Below, piece after piece: positions 34,752-46,758 of a DNA stretch of 64,000 nt. The DNA lies in contig CAMZMU010000063.1 of the NCBI GenBank assembly GCA_947311845.1, forward strand, positions 117,270,228 through 117,334,227, read 5' to 3'. The first letter of the stretch is position 1; each line of letters starts with the position of its first letter. The DNA is from Poa pratensis (lineage: Eukaryota; Streptophyta; Magnoliopsida; Poales; Poaceae). The notes beneath the pieces were generated by a model. It did no database searches. It was not told where the DNA came from and saw nothing but the letters and a program-made list of their open reading frames with translations. Both the position numbers and the translations under genes were made by a program.

Positions 34752-37400
34752 GTCTCCCACTTGCACAACTGGCAATGTCTAGTTTGCATAAGTTTAACAT
34801 CTTAATTGATGTTTGGTGTTTCTCATGCTTACTCTTATGTGGTTGACATTTTGTCCGTTTAGTCCCTTCTGGGGCTATGTGAACTTTATTCTTTTAAGCA
34901 CAAAGAAATACATTTTTCATGCACAACCTCAATTGATCATATGATCACTTGTAGCATCTGGTCATACAAGGTGAAACCTTGGTACTTTAACCAAGAACAC
35001 AATTTCATTGTTTTCACAATTAGTTGTTTCTTTTGTAAAGAACCACACCTAGTTCATTTAATGAACCGACAACCTTTCCTTTGGAAGTTATTACGCTCCC
35101 ACTGTCTTTGCTACTTGTTGTAGTTTTCGTAATATAGTCTTATGTTTTTCATAAACATCCCCTCGTAATGCGATGTACAAAATTTAGAAAATTCTGTAAT
35201 CTAACCTTGTCTTATCCTTTATACTTATCTCATAAGATTTTCCAATGTAACTCTTATATCATGAGCATTTCTCACTTTTTGAAGTAACTTCTTCAAAATA
35301 CACCTTATGGAGAATTCTCATCTTAATTCGAGTCAATTGAATTTTTATCAAATTCAACTTGTCAACAATCAAGTTTGCTATTTTGTTTTGATTTTAAAAT
35401 TTCACATCTTAAGAAATTCCTTTATGATCAAGATTTCAAATCAATTGATCATGCTCACCACCGTACGAAACAGCCTTGGTTCCTGCACATGAATTTCTCC
35501 AATCTTACGAGATTTTTAATTCTCTCATGTTCTTGAATAATATTCAAAACACATTAGTGAAATTTCCGCAACATTATATCTCATCAATATATGGAAACTT
35601 CCATATATGCTGTGATTATTATGTTCCAAATATATATGTCATTAACCACCTTTAACAACATTTCATATTGTATCAAAACAAAACTATCTAATATTATATT
35701 ATTCTTCAAAACCGAATAATACAACTAAGCTCCCACTGATCTACTTGAAACTATGACCTGCATTCTTTGCTTCGAAGTTTAAAACAAAACTTTGTGTCTC
35801 ACTTCTCTTTTAATATCATTGATTTATTTGTCCTAGACAAATATCTCCTTTTATGACTTAGATTTATATTCAATTAACAAAACCCTCGAGCTGTACCTAG
35901 TACACATCCTCGATCCAATTTTCCTTTGAAAGGAATATGTTTTGTCAATTTCTTATATAAACTCATTATCATAAAATACCTTTTTGATCGACAAAACTTT
36001 GCGATATCCTTTTCATCCAACAAAAAGATTCTTATTAAGTTTTTCATAACTTAACAACAATGATATTAATATATGACATCTCAGTCAAAATCTATTGGGA
36101 TCTTATTCTAGCACATTCCTTTCTTTTACTTTGTCTTAGCATATTAAGTTTCCTAGAAACTTGCATGCCACCTAATCTGGTTAAGTGAATGTTTCTTGAC
36201 AAGACGTCATGCATTTAAAATGCAATGACTCTCGGAATTAGTCTAAAAGACTTGTCAATTGGAATTGCTTCCGCTTGCACAACATCTGATAACTACTTCC
36301 GAAGATTCCATAATCTCTTCAAGATTCACTATCCTCCCACTCAATTCTTTAGAAAAATAAAATTCCTCAAGAATCATATTTATCTTAGTGGCAAAACATT
36401 GTCACTTATGTGGTGTTTAAAGAGGATTTCCAATTAACTTATTGGAACAACCTACAAAGCAACTTTATTTATCTTCCTCCTTAAGGATCAAGTTCTAGTC
36501 TTTCATAAAACTTAGAACCCAAATTCTTTGTGTCTCCTTATGTTTATCTTTCAAAACTATGACACAATCACTAAGATAAACATTACTAAGTCCTTTTGTT
36601 ATCTTAGAACTGAACTTCCTTTCAGAAATTCCAAGTATCTAAAATTGTCACGTCCCTTTATGTCTATCTTTCAAAAATATGACGTGAACTCTTAAAAGAC
36701 TATCTTTTGTGCTAAAACTAGACAAACAACAAATACTCTAAATTAGATTTCTTGGAATATGATTCTACAAAAGAAATATCTTAGTAATTATTCAATCAAA
36801 ACTTTGATTAAATACATGAACCGAAATTGACTTTCTATTCATCATATCACTAAGACAATATTTCTAAAATGCTATTGTACAACTTCAAGATTTCAATAAA
36901 ATTATTGACTATCTTTCAACTCAATCTTTATTGACTTCACTATGTGCCTGAACACTTAATGAATTTACGATTCCTAAGAATCACGTAGTTCATCAAGCCT
37001 TTCACTTGTTTCACATAACAATATCTCAAATTTCCTTCCTTCATGCATATGATGCATTTGAGATGATAGTGCCACTCGAAGGTGGTGTCAACATAATCAC
37101 AACAATATTTCAGAACAAATGATATTTCCATAATTCAAAAGATTTGTAACTTGATCATCCACGAAGGGATCGATCCAAAATATTCTTCGATAAACGGCAC
37201 ATGAAATCCCACAAATTCACAAGAGTATTTCCATCACCAAAAATGCGACCTTATTACAATAACTTGGGCCGAAACCCACAAATCTTTCGAACTAAAACTG
37301 AAAAGTAACTTGAAGATGCCTTCATCTTGTGGACGAAACTTCATGCGCCGAGCTTGGCGCACATCCCCATCTTTTACTCTTCCGCCACCTTACTTCCCGC
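34752..37400 (-). mobile_element. 3' interior of the Angela-like Copia element
   Basis: About 2.6 kb of very AT-rich sequence directly inside the LTR. No gag or pol domain is readable, so either only the 3' non-coding part is present or coding parts have decayed. No 5' LTR is found to the right, so the element is incomplete. The right boundary, near 37400, is judged only from the sharp change to GC-rich sequence. Confidence 0.5.
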
Positions 37401-37439
37401 ATCTCCTATATCAAGTGCATAATATAATTAGCAATTGAT

Positions 37440-38150
37440 ACTCCAGAGTTACTAGCATCTCCGGCCGCTCGGACGGGTACGTGGCGTTCGGCGCCGGCGT
37501 CGACGAGAGTTGCAGCCTGTCCTCCGCCGCGGCGACGGCGCCAAGCAGCGGAAGCAAAGCACTCGTCCGCGACCTCGTCCTGGGCGACCTCGTGCAGCTC
37601 CGTGACGGCGACGCGCGCCGTGCGGGACGACCTCGACGAGCAGATTCTCGGCCCGCCGCTGCTCCTCCTCTCCACACGCGGACGAGCACTACCGCGACGC
37701 GATTGACGACGAGCTCGCCGTCGAGCTGCACCGGACCAATTCGAGATGCGCGCGCACGCGCCGCCTCCGTGCTCTCCTCCGCACGGGTGCGCGCGTCCGC
37801 ACCTCGAACTCCTTGCCGCCAAGCTCTGATCGCTGGCCTGGGCGCATGCTCGGCGACGCGCGCTCGATTCCTACCGGCGTTGTACGTGGAAGCCAGGGAG
37901 CGATCGATTCCTGCTCCTGCACGAGATGGAGGCGAGGTCGTGGAGCAGCCTGACGCCACTCGCGATCTGCCGGCAAGGTCGGAGGACGCCGCCTCCGGTC
38001 AGGTCTATACCGCCGCCGGCCAGATCGGAGCACGGTGTGCGTTTTGGTGGTGCTGATGAAGGGCGCGAGGCTCCTAGCTGCTCCTCTCGCCTCCGGCCAC
38101 TCCGTGCAGCAGGGCAGCTAGCAGGCAAGTAACCCACGCGCCGCCTCCAA
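37440..38150. other. GC-rich gene-like island of unknown origin
   Basis: About 700 bp of CG-rich sequence with codon-like composition on both strands, ending in two CTACTACTACTACT-type microsatellites (about 38176 and 38225). Frames of up to about 190 codons exist on both strands but I recognise no domain. It could be a captured or decayed gene fragment inside the Harbinger-like shell, or GC-rich 5' sequence of a transposon. Confidence 0.3.
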
Positions 38151-38326
38151 TCTCTCCATGCGAAGAACCTCCGGTGAAGTAGTACTACTACTACTCGTTT
38201 TGCTAGGCCAGTGCGAAGCGAAGTAGTACTACTACTACTACCTCTCCATGGCCTGTGATGGAGAAGAAAGAGAAAATAGGACATATTTTGATATCCGTTT
38301 GCGCCAGCCCATTGGAGATGGCCTAA

Positions 38327-38779
38327 GCTGACACACGAAGAGCCCTAGGTCTAGACGCGTCCAGTTCTCGCGCTTTGCTGACTTACCATCATGGTCATGG
38401 CTATCCCCGTGGTTGGAAGAGCTACGCGCGGGATGGCACCGTGAGACAGAGCTACCTGCCATCGTCCTTGCTAGCCGACAACCAAAACACATCGTCGAGG
38501 ACCACAACCTTCATCCTGACTTCCACACGGCTATTTCGCCGTGCACACAACCAAGAAAATTCTAGACTCTTCGCCTTGTCATCACCCTGAAAAGAGCCAT
38601 AGTGTGAGTCGGATCTATGGCTGCTGCCCCAGCGCCCAAAATCCACCAGAAGAGCCCTGCGCGAGTGCGCGGTCGTAGATCCCCTATACCCCTTTGGGGA
38701 TAAGGCTTTCCATGGTTGTGGCCAAAGACAGTGACAGCGAGAACAACATGGAAGAGGGTGAACAACATACGCTGGATGC
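38327..38779. other. Gene-free stretch
   Basis: About 450 bp with no domain-bearing frame. CCCCTATACCCCTTTGGGG at about 38682 has weak inverted symmetry. Confidence 0.3.
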
Positions 38780-38781
38780 TA

Positions 38782-38904
38782 CTCCCTCCGTCCAATAATA
38801 ACTGTCTCAAGTTTGACAAAAAGTGAATGTATCTAGACATAAAACATGTATGGATACATCCAATTTTGAACAAACTTAAGACAGTTATTATTGGACGGAG
38901 GGAG
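38782..38904. mobile_element. Stowaway MITE
   Basis: 123 bp hairpin with arms CTCCCTCCGTCCAATAATAA and its complement, flanked by TA at 38780-38781 and 38905-38906. Classic grass Stowaway (Tc1/mariner-derived). Confidence 0.95.
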
Positions 38905-38952
38905 TAGAAAAGAGCGGCGCGGGAGTCTCACGTGGCTAGAAGTTGTTTGTTA

Positions 38953-40520
38953 GGGCCAATTATTTTGGCGGCTTAAAAGATAGTGAACGTGCACGTGCAA
39001 CGCACGACACCTACAATTTGATCAATATATTTTAAAAATTAATTTATCCGTGAATTAAATCTAGAAATATTGCTCCAACTATAAATATTATTTTATGCTT
39101 ATTACTACAGACAAAATAAATTTTCCTCATATCGTACTGATCTGTTCGTCCACGGTTGACCTATTCAATTTTTTAAAATGCTACTGAGCTACATATACAT
39201 ATATTTCACCTATTTTTCTCTAATTATCATCGATGGAACTATCTAATAACTAATCATTTCATTTATTACACCAATGCATCTAGATTATATGCCAGTGGAA
39301 AAAACATCTGATGTAGTGATGTCATGATGACGTATGACATCATGTATACGTATTCGTATACTCCTTACTGGATTGTGCTGCTCGCGAGCAGATTGGATGT
39401 CGGAGGCAGCACGGCCGCGGCTCACCTCGCAGATGCAGCGCCACGCCGCCACCTTCACAGTTTAGTATTGTACAGAATGTCGTCGTATCACATGTTGTAC
39501 TCTCGGCACGGTCCGCTTCGGTCGGTGCCGGCTCCCCGGCCGCGCATCTTCGTTTCATGGTGTAATTGGTTTTGCACCAGTTGAGTGCTCAAGGAGTGGA
39601 CAAAGTTGTGGAAAGTGAGAGCGGTGCCGGCGACGAGTTCGTGTAGAATACAAGCCACAAGTACCTCTGTACCTGCCGTTATTCACAACACTGCTCCTCC
39701 ATCATCACCAGCCGAGCCGACGACAACGCATCGACCCTGTACGGCCTGCTAGCTCAGGGCTAGGTTAGCTACTGGCTAAGGGGAATCGAGTGGCCCAGCT
39801 TCCTCGGACCGGACTGCTGGAGCAACGGGGATCAGAGCGACGGAACGTCCTCAGAGTGGAGTAGCGGAGCATCAGCGGCAAAGCGCCAGGCAGGAGCAGC
39901 AGTGCAGGCGCTGGGTCGACCGCGGTCGTCGTTGCAGGGGCGGCGCGTGGTGCGGACTGCGGGGCTATGGTGATTAGATGAGGAGGAGGAGTGGACGGGA
40001 GCGGCGATCGCCAGGCGTGAATAAAGGATTTCTGTCTCTGTTCGGTGGTACGCACGGGCGTCGGGCAAGCGGTGGATTTGGAGGTCAAGTGACTCGTCCA
40101 TGCCTTAACTATGGGGAATCGCGGGATGTACGTGGTGGGACGATGGACATTCTATTCGGGAGAGGAGAAATAGAAGAACGGACCGATACGGTGGCGATTT
40201 GGTCGTATTATGTGATTTGGTGGGAGGACAAAACGGTCCAAAACGAACATTGTTGAGTTGTCAAACATTGGCACGATGTGAACCGTTGATCGGATATTGA
40301 ACGGTACAGATTTAATGTATCCCAACATGTTTGCTCTTTTAATAGTAGTATAGATAAGTCGTCCTCCCAGTTTCTTATATAAGCCACCCAACTTATATTT
40401 AGACATTTTAAATTAGTTATCTCATAATTATTTAGAAGTTCCAATTAATAAGCAGGATGGCTTATGCGATAAGCTTGGGAGGAGCGGCTTATTTTTTTAA
40501 ACCGCCAAAAGAATTCGGCC
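38953..40520. mobile_element. PIF/Harbinger-like element, 1.57 kb
   Basis: Inverted ends GGGCCAATTATTTTGGCGG at left and, reading inward, GGCCGAATTCTTTTGGCGG at right, both continuing TTTAAAA-like. Flanked by TTA (38950-38952 and 40521-40523). The interior is non-coding. The left end switches within 35 bp to GTGCACGTGCAACGCACG-type sequence, so part of the interior may be a second insertion. Confidence 0.6.
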
Positions 40521-40523
40521 TTA

Positions 40524-41008
40524 ACAAGTTAGGTTAGTCGTCGTTCAAGGCCTCAAAGTTCATATACAACAAACGTGTGGCCTCGAGAGATATGGCATGG
40601 AAATGCAGTAAGCCGCCAAGATAACTACCAGACTGAAGATGTCGTTCTCGATTTCAATTTAAGCAACGCATTTGCTCGCTTCATTCGCCAGTATTTCAGT
40701 TCTACACGAGTACATATAACTGCAAGTCGAGAAGGATACTTTTACTTTTGGCAAATGTCATGCAAACTATCACCGGAGAAGCATAATAAACTTTGCTGAC
40801 CTCTAGTAGCAGTACCAGATATCATCTAGGTGAAGATTTTGACCCAATTTCAATGTAAAAATCTAATTTTTTATTGCAGTTTACAATACAATTTGAAACA
40901 ACAATTTCACATCAACCATATCCACCAAGGGTACAAGGCCCATTCCGATAAAGGTCACAAACCAACATCAATCTATTTTTTTCTTAGAGCAAACCAAACC
41001 AACATCAA
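40524..41008 (-). other. 3' flank of the UGT gene
   Basis: About 480 bp between the Harbinger-like element and the UGT stop codon, AT-rich with no gene. Probably contains the gene's 3' UTR. No single polyadenylation signal stands out. Confidence 0.4.
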
Positions 41009-41629
41009 CTAGCTAGCACTAGATGCGCGCGCGATCTCGTCGACGAACCTGTCGAGGCCCCGTTGCGACGACCCGCCGGCCGCGACCGCCCTCGCGGCCT
41101 TCTCCTTCCACTCAGCCGCCTTCCGCCTCATCGCCGCTGCCTTCTCCCCGTCGCCCATCAGGTTCCTTACGGCCGCCTCCACCTCTCCCCGCCCGGCCTC
41201 GCGCGCCATCTCGACGCCCATGCCCCACTCTTCGCACGCGTACCGGCAGTTGGTCACCTGCTCCGAGAAGAAGGGCCAGCACAGCATCGGGACACCGGCG
41301 CGCAGGCTCTCCACCGTCGAGTTCCACCCGCAGTGGCTCAGGAACCCACCCGTCGCGCGGTGGCCCAGCACCGCCTCCTGGTCGCACCACCCCACCATCA
41401 GCCCCCGCCCGGCCACCTCATCCACGAACCCCTCCGGCACCGGCAGCTTCTCGCCGCCGTCCCGCACCATGTCGGGGCGGACGACCCACAGGAACGGGCT
41501 TCCGGCGGCGGCCAGCCCGCGCGCGAACTCCACCATCTGGTCCCTCGTCACCACCGTGATGCTCCCGAAGTTGACGTACACCACGGAGCCGTCCGCCGGC
41601 TGCGCGTCCAGCCACGCGACGCATCGGTC

Positions 41630-41741
41630 TAAAAGACGTAAGACTAATTGCTGTCCCGACGTGCCTCGTCGGGTAGGGATCTTTGTATTATATAGTAGAG
41701 TTTATACAAGTCCTATACGTATACGAATACGTATTCTAACA
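41630..41741 (-). repeat. 3' LTR (112 bp) of the Copia element
   Basis: Identical to 46759-46870. Includes TATATAAT (minus strand, about 41686-41693), a CCCGACG/CGTCGGG hairpin (41655-41673), and the perfect palindromes TATACGTATA (41714-41723) and GAATACGTATTC (41725-41736). Confidence 0.95.
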
Positions 41742-44700
41742 CCCTCCCTCAATCTCAACTGATAGAAGATTGAGATTGCGTTTACAATGATCATACAACG
41801 GTAAAGGGAGTGGCTTGGTGAAGATGTCGGCAACTTGATCCTTGGACGAGATGAAACGGATTTGCAGTTGCTTCTGAGTAACGCGCTCACGAACAAAGTG
41901 AAAATCGACTTCAACGTGCTTTGTCCTTGCGTGGAAGACTGGGTTAGACGACAGATATGTTGCACCAATGTTGTCACACCATAACACTGGAGGCTGGGTT
42001 TGAACAACTCCAAGCTCTTGCAACAAAGACTGTACCCAGACAAGCTCTGCTGTAGCATTAGCAAGAGCTTTATATTCAGATTCTGTGCTGGACCTAGAAA
42101 CGGTAGACTGCTTTCGAGCACTCCAGGCGATCAGATTACCTCCATAAAATATAGCATATCCCCCCGTGGATCGCCTGTCGTCCATATTGCCACCCCAGTC
42201 CGCATCAGAGAACGCTGAGAGCAATGAAGACGACGAGGACCGAAACTGCAAGCCGGAGTCAATAGTGAACCGCACATACCTAAGAATGCGCTTAACGGCC
42301 GACAAATGAGGAGTCCGGGGTTCATGTAGGTACTGGCACACCTTGTTGACAACAAAGGACAAATCAGGGCGTGTCATTGTGTGGTACTGAAGGCCACCAA
42401 CAATACTGCGGTACTGAGTCGCCTCCTCAGATGAGAGAACATCACCATCAGAGCTGCAGAGACGCTCAGAAGAGGACATGGGAGTAGTAACGGGACTGCA
42501 CTTCAACATACCAGCACGCGCAAGAAGCTCAAGGGCATACTTGCGCTGTCGAAGAACAAGACTTCCTGAAGAGGGTGAATGTACCTCTATTCCTAGGAAA
42601 TAATGGAGGACACCAAGATCCTTAACCGAGAATTCAGACCGGAGCTCAGCAATTAACTTGGGAATAGCCGAAGCAGTCGAGCTGACCACAATAATATCAT
42701 CAACATATACCAGCAGATACATAGTCAAGTCTGAACGCTGAAGTATGAATAGAGAGGTATCAGCAACGGACGGCGAGAACCCCAAAGAGCCAAGTACAGA
42801 ACTGAGGCGAGCATGCCAGGCACGTGGAGCCTGCTTCAGACCATAAAGAGATTTGACAAGCTGACAGTAGTGACCAGGATTATCAGAATCAGCAAAACCA
42901 GGAGGCTGTCTCATGTATACCTGCTCATCAAGGAAACCATTGAGAAATGCATTCTGAATATCAAGTTGTCGAAGATGCCACCTATTGGAGAGAGCCATAG
43001 AGAGCAGCAAACGAACTGTCACGGGCTTAACCACAGGACTGAATGTCTCATCATAATCGAGACCATAACGCTGCTTGAAACCTTTAGCAACTAGACGAGC
43101 CTTGTATCTCTCAATAGAACCATCAGCATGAAGTTTGACTTTAAAAATCCAGCGGGAGTCAATTAAATTAACACCAGGAACAGGAGGTACCAGTTTCCAG
43201 GTGCCGTTGGTCTGAAGTGCAGAAAACTCAGCTTCCATTGCAGTACGCCAGTGGGGAATACGAAGTGCCTCATGATAATCACGTGGTACAGCTGTGATTT
43301 TAGACGCTGTATAGGCGGCCAAAATACTGCTCCAAGCAACTGTTCCATCAGTCCACTTCTTAGGCTGTCGTATGCCACGCTGCAAAGGAGTGACCGCGCG
43401 AGACGGGACCGGTGGTGCCGCTGTAGGTGACGCGATAGGAGACACCGCGGGCGTGGGACGTTCAGGCGACGATGTGAGCACTGGTGACGGTGTCGGTGAT
43501 GGGGTAGCAGTTGTCGACACAGGAGACGCGTACGCATCAGCTGGCGTAGAGGATCGAGACGGAGAGGGCGCATCCCAGGCTGGTCCAGTCGTCCGCACAG
43601 GCGTGCTAGGCGGCGTTGACGCAGGCGCATGCATGTGCATGGGAGATGATGACGCAGGTGCATGCATGTGCATGGGTGATGATGCAGGCGCATGCATTGG
43701 AGCTGAGTGAGGCGTCGTTGGTGGTTCTGGCTGGGCATCAACTTCTACATTGCTAGCCGGTGGTGAGCGGAAGGCGCAGCCATGCATGGGCACCGAGCCA
43801 TGCAGAGGAGCATTGACCACAGGATCGACGTGCTCATGTTCATCAGATTCTGGTAGAATTTCCAGGCGAGCGCCACGTCCCGTACCTGCACCATGGTTAG
43901 CGAGCAGAGACGGTGCATATGCAGTATCCATAAAATGGTCAGCTGAAAGTAAAGACGACTCCGTAGGTGGTGGTAACGTGTGAGAAGTGGGCATGTGGGC
44001 AAAAGGAAAAACGTTCTCATCAAAGACAACGTCCCTAGAGATATAGACTCGATTGGAAGGAACGTGTAGACATTTATATCCTTTGTGTAGTGCACTATAC
44101 CCTAGAAAAACACATTTTTTGGAGCGAAAATCAAGTTTATGATTATTATAGGATCGAAGATGAGGCCAGCAAGCACAACCAAAAACTTTAAAAAAGGTAT
44201 AATCAGGAGTTTCATGAAGTAGCCTTTCAAGAGGAGTTTTCATTTCAATAGTACGACTAGGAAGCCTGTTGATAAGAAAGCAAGCTGTGGAGAAAGCATC
44301 ATTCCAATAATGTAGAGGTACAGATGCATGAGCAAGCAAAGTAAGACCAGTCTCAACAATGTGACGGTGTTTTCGTTCAGCAGTGCCATTTTGTTGGTGA
44401 GTGTGAGGACAAGACACACGATGGGAGATGCCTAGATTGTGAAAGAAGGGATGAAGTTTCTCATACTCTCCACCCCAATCTGTTTGAACGTGAACTATCT
44501 TTTTATTTAGGAGGCGTTCAACATGCTTTTGAAACTGGAGAAACACATCATAGACATCAGATTTGTGCTTGAGTAAATCGAGCCAAGTGAAACGACTATA
44601 ACCATCAACAAAACTCACATAAAAACGATGTCCACTGACAGATGTTTGGGCAGGACCCCACACATCAGAATAAATGATTTCTAGTGGAGACTTGATTACA

Positions 44701-45047
44701 CGAGTAGACAAAGAGAAAGGTAATTGATGACTTTTCCCTTGTTGACAAGCATCACACACTGCTCTATTTTTATTAGACTCTATGATAGACGGTAACTCAT
44801 GACTATGAAGAACATGTTGAACGACTTGCAAAGCTGGATGACCTAGACGACTGTGCCACACATCACGTGACACCTTTACACTGCTGAGTGCTTGCTTGAT
44901 GACCGGTGCTTTAATCTCGTAGAGACCTCCACGGCAACGACCTCTAAGTATGGGTGCTCTCGTGTCCCGATCCTTTACAAAAAGATCATTAGGGTGAAGT
45001 TCAATGAAAACATTATTATCACGGGAAAGCTTGCTCAGTTTACGAGA
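41736..45047 (-). CDS. Copia pol: integrase, reverse transcriptase, RNase H
   Basis: Open from 45047 (just after a stop) to a TAG at 41736-41738 that lies inside the 3' LTR, over 1,100 codons. In order: integrase zinc finger (HSRLGHP ... CDACQQGK), integrase core with the DVWGPA and DWGGEYEKL aspartates and the later TAERKHRH glutamate, a proline/histidine-rich linker with [10 protein letters not shown] repeats, reverse transcriptase beginning HWRTAMEAE with the catalytic YVDDI, and RNase H with [15 protein letters not shown] and a terminal TKPLPLPLY. It copies element RNA and inserts the DNA. No internal stop is seen. The missing link is to gag-protease, which lies in another frame. Confidence 0.95.
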   Translation of the reverse strand, partial: SRKLSKLSRDNNVFIELHPNDLFVKDRDTRAPILRGRCRGGLYEIKAPVIKQALSSVKVSRDVWHSRLGHPALQVVQHVLHSHELPSIIESNKNRAVCDACQQGKSHQLPFSLSTRVIKSPLEIIYSDVWGPAQTSVSGHRFYVSFVDGYSRFTWLDLLKHKSDVYDVFLQFQKHVERLLNKKIVHVQTDWGGEYEKLHPFFHNLGISHRVSCPHTHQQNGTAERKHRHIVETGLTLLAHASVPLHYWNDAFSTACFLINRLPSRTIEMKTPLERLLHETPDYTFFKVFGCACWPHLRSYNNHKLDFRSKKCVFLGYSALHKGYKCLHVPSNRVYISRDVVFDENVFPFAHMPTSHTLPPPTESSLLSADHFMDTAYAPSLLANHGAGTGRGARLEILPESDEHEHVDPVVNAPLHGSVPMHGCAFRSPPASNVEVDAQPEPPTTPHSAPMHAPASSPMHMHAPASSSPMHMHAPASTPPSTPVRTTGPAWDAPSPSRSSTPADAYASPVSTTATPSPTPSPVLTSSPERPTPAVSPIASPTAAPPVPSRAVTPLQRGIRQPKKWTDGTVAWSSILAAYTASKITAVPRDYHEALRIPHWRTAMEAEFSALQTNGTWKLVPPVPGVNLIDSRWIFKVKLHADGSIERYKARLVAKGFKQRYGLDYDETFSPVVKPVTVRLLLSMALSNRWHLRQLDIQNAFLNGFLDEQVYMRQPPGFADSDNPGHYCQLVKSLYGLKQAPRAWHARLSSVLGSLGFSPSVADTSLFILQRSDLTMYLLVYVDDIIVVSSTASAIPKLIAELRSEFSVKDLGVLHYFLGIEVHSPSSGSLVLRQRKYALELLARAGMLKCSPVTTPMSSSERLCSSDGDVLSSEEATQYRSIVGGLQYHTMTRPDLSFVVNKVCQYLHEPRTPHLSAVKRILRYVRFTIDSGLQFRSSSSSLLSAFSDADWGGNMDDRRSTGGYAIFYGGNLIAWSARKQSTVSRSSTESEYKALANATAELVWVQSLLQELGVVQTQPPVLWCDNIGATYLSSNPVFHARTKHVEVDFHFVRERVTQKQLQIRFISSKDQVADIFTKPLPLPLYDHCKRNLNLLSVEIEGGC

Positions 45048-46662
45048 TTACGGGTGGCAATATGGACAAAAGATTACGAGAAGCATTGGGAACATGAAGA
45101 ACACGATTTAGAGCTAACGGTCTAGACGACGGAGTAGGAATAATAGCATGACCAACATTATGAATACGCATACCTGCTCCGTTTGCCGTGTGAACCTGCT
45201 CGGTGCCGTGGTAGGGCTCGCGCGTAGTGAGCTTCTCCAGCTCATGAGTAATATGATGCGTTGCCCCCGAGTCTGCATACCACGCCGGGTCTACAGACTG
45301 TTGTCCACCGTGAGACGCAGACATTGCCATAGCAACTTGGCGCTCGGTGTTTCTCCCATAATCGCGGTTGAACCGCTTGTAGCACTTGGACGCCGTGTGA
45401 CGCGGTATACCGCAAAGCTGGCAAACGATAGTGCCACGCCCTGTGCTGGTCCTGGGTGCAGTGGGAGCATTGTTGGGCTTTGACGGCGGCGTGTACTGTG
45501 ACTGGGATGCCCGCGCGTCTGAACGGTAGGCGGGCGGTGGGCCACCACGGGCAGCGCCATAGGCCGCAACAGGAGCTCCTCCAGAGGCAGCGACGTGGGC
45601 TGCGGGATAGTGGGCCGCAGGAGACGCCGCGCGGCGTGCCAGCATGCGCTGTTCCGTCGCGACGAGCTGCGAGAACAGGTCCTGGACGGGCATGGGCGTG
45701 TTGCGGGCGGTCACAACCCCATGCAGCGAGTCGTAGTCACCGTCGAGGCCGGCGAGGATGTAGGAGATGAACTCCTCGGGGCGGAGAGGCTGCCCGATGC
45801 TTGTGAGGGTGTCCGAGAGCGCCTTCATCTTATGGAAGTAGACCGTGGCCGTCATATTCTCCTTCTTGAGCTCGGACATCTGTTGGCGGATGCCCGTGGA
45901 GCGCGCGATGGAGGTGGAAGCAAAGGCACCACTCAGTGTCTCCCACGCCTCCCGTGCGGTAGCAGCGAACATCACCATGCCGACAACATCGGGCATCATG
46001 GAGGAGACGAACGCCGAGAGAACGGCCTGATCTTGCTGAACCCAATGATGATAGGCGGGATTCGGCTGCTGGACCATGGCACCACCATGGCTGACGACGA
46101 CATGAGGAGCAGGGCACGGGGTCGATCCATCTACGTACCCCATAAGAAGCTGACTCCGAAGAAGGGGACCAACTTGGGCCCTCCAAACCAGGTAGTTTTC
46201 GCTGGTGAGCTTGATGGTGATCGAGGACGTGATGTTGACGACGCCCCCAGGGATCATGTGGCCGCCAGGAATCATGTGGTTGTAGAATTGGCCTCCCTGG
46301 TTGTAGATCGGACCGAACATGGCCGGACCAGGAGGCTGCTCGGTGGAGTAGCCCATCGCGGACGTCGCGGGCGTCGATGCACGAGGCAGCGCGGAGTATG
46401 CCATCATGTGAAAAGGCAGCGAGCCATACGGCGATGTGGTGGAGTATAGGGGCGCCGAGGTAGTTGCAACCAGGGGCGCCGAATTGAGCGCGAAGGCCGG
46501 CACCGTGGCGTCCGAGAAGGCCGGCACCGTGGCGACGGAGAAGGCCGGCGCCGTGGCCGCGTCCGAGAAGGCCGGCGCCGTGGCCGCGGGCGACAAGGCA
46601 GGCGCCGTGGTTGATGAAGCTGAGGGCACCGTGGCCAAAGCTGAAGACTGCTCAGTTGCCAT
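45040..46662 (-). CDS. Copia gag and protease part
   Basis: 540 codons from ATG at 46660-46662, 85 bp inside the primer site. An alanine/proline-rich N-terminus (about residues 15-70) is built from repeats like TVPAFSDA. A Retrofit-type gag core follows ([15 protein letters not shown] near residue 155, then [22 protein letters not shown]). A CCHC zinc knuckle [14 protein letters not shown] comes near residue 420, and the protease active site [10 protein letters not shown] near residue 465. The frame ends at a TAA at 45040-45042 after RNLLS, exactly where related polyproteins run on. About 30 extra or rearranged bases there change the frame into pol. Confidence 0.9.
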   Translation of the reverse strand: MATEQSSALATVPSASSTTAPALSPAATAPAFSDAATAPAFSVATVPAFSDATVPAFALNSAPLVATTSAPLYSTTSPYGSLPFHMMAYSALPRASTPATSAMGYSTEQPPGPAMFGPIYNQGGQFYNHMIPGGHMIPGGVVNITSSITIKLTSENYLVWRAQVGPLLRSQLLMGYVDGSTPCPAPHVVVSHGGAMVQQPNPAYHHWVQQDQAVLSAFVSSMMPDVVGMVMFAATAREAWETLSGAFASTSIARSTGIRQQMSELKKENMTATVYFHKMKALSDTLTSIGQPLRPEEFISYILAGLDGDYDSLHGVVTARNTPMPVQDLFSQLVATEQRMLARRAASPAAHYPAAHVAASGGAPVAAYGAARGGPPPAYRSDARASQSQYTPPSKPNNAPTAPRTSTGRGTIVCQLCGIPRHTASKCYKRFNRDYGRNTERQVAMAMSASHGGQQSVDPAWYADSGATHHITHELEKLTTREPYHGTEQVHTANGAGMRIHNVGHAIIPTPSSRPLALNRVLHVPNASRNLLSILPPVIS

Positions 46663-46758
46663 TGCTCACGATCGATCGATCGATCGGATTGGATCGGAGG
46701 CGCCGGCGGCGAAAATACGTGCGGAAGATTTTAGGTCAGGATGATAGCTCTGATACCA

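Larger units (their letters stand above)
15297..38323. mobile_element. PIF/Harbinger-like shell split by nested retrotransposons
   Basis: At 15297 the sequence GGGCATCTCCAACGGGCTGG continues GCGCAAACGGA. At 38323 the inverted counterpart (reading inward GGCCATCTCCAATGGGCTGG, then GCGCAAACGGA) ends. The 30-bp arms differ at two or three positions and are flanked by TAA on both sides (15294-15296 and 38324-38326). A degenerate second copy of the arm lies at 15340-15368. I read these as two ends of one element opened by the retrotransposon stack. The 23-kb separation leaves room for two unrelated copies with one end each. Confidence 0.5.

Noticed and set aside
41023..41762. Plus-strand frames of 180-190 codons opposite the UGT second exon
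   Set aside because: They are antisense shadows of GC-rich coding sequence; the minus strand has the complete PSPG signature.
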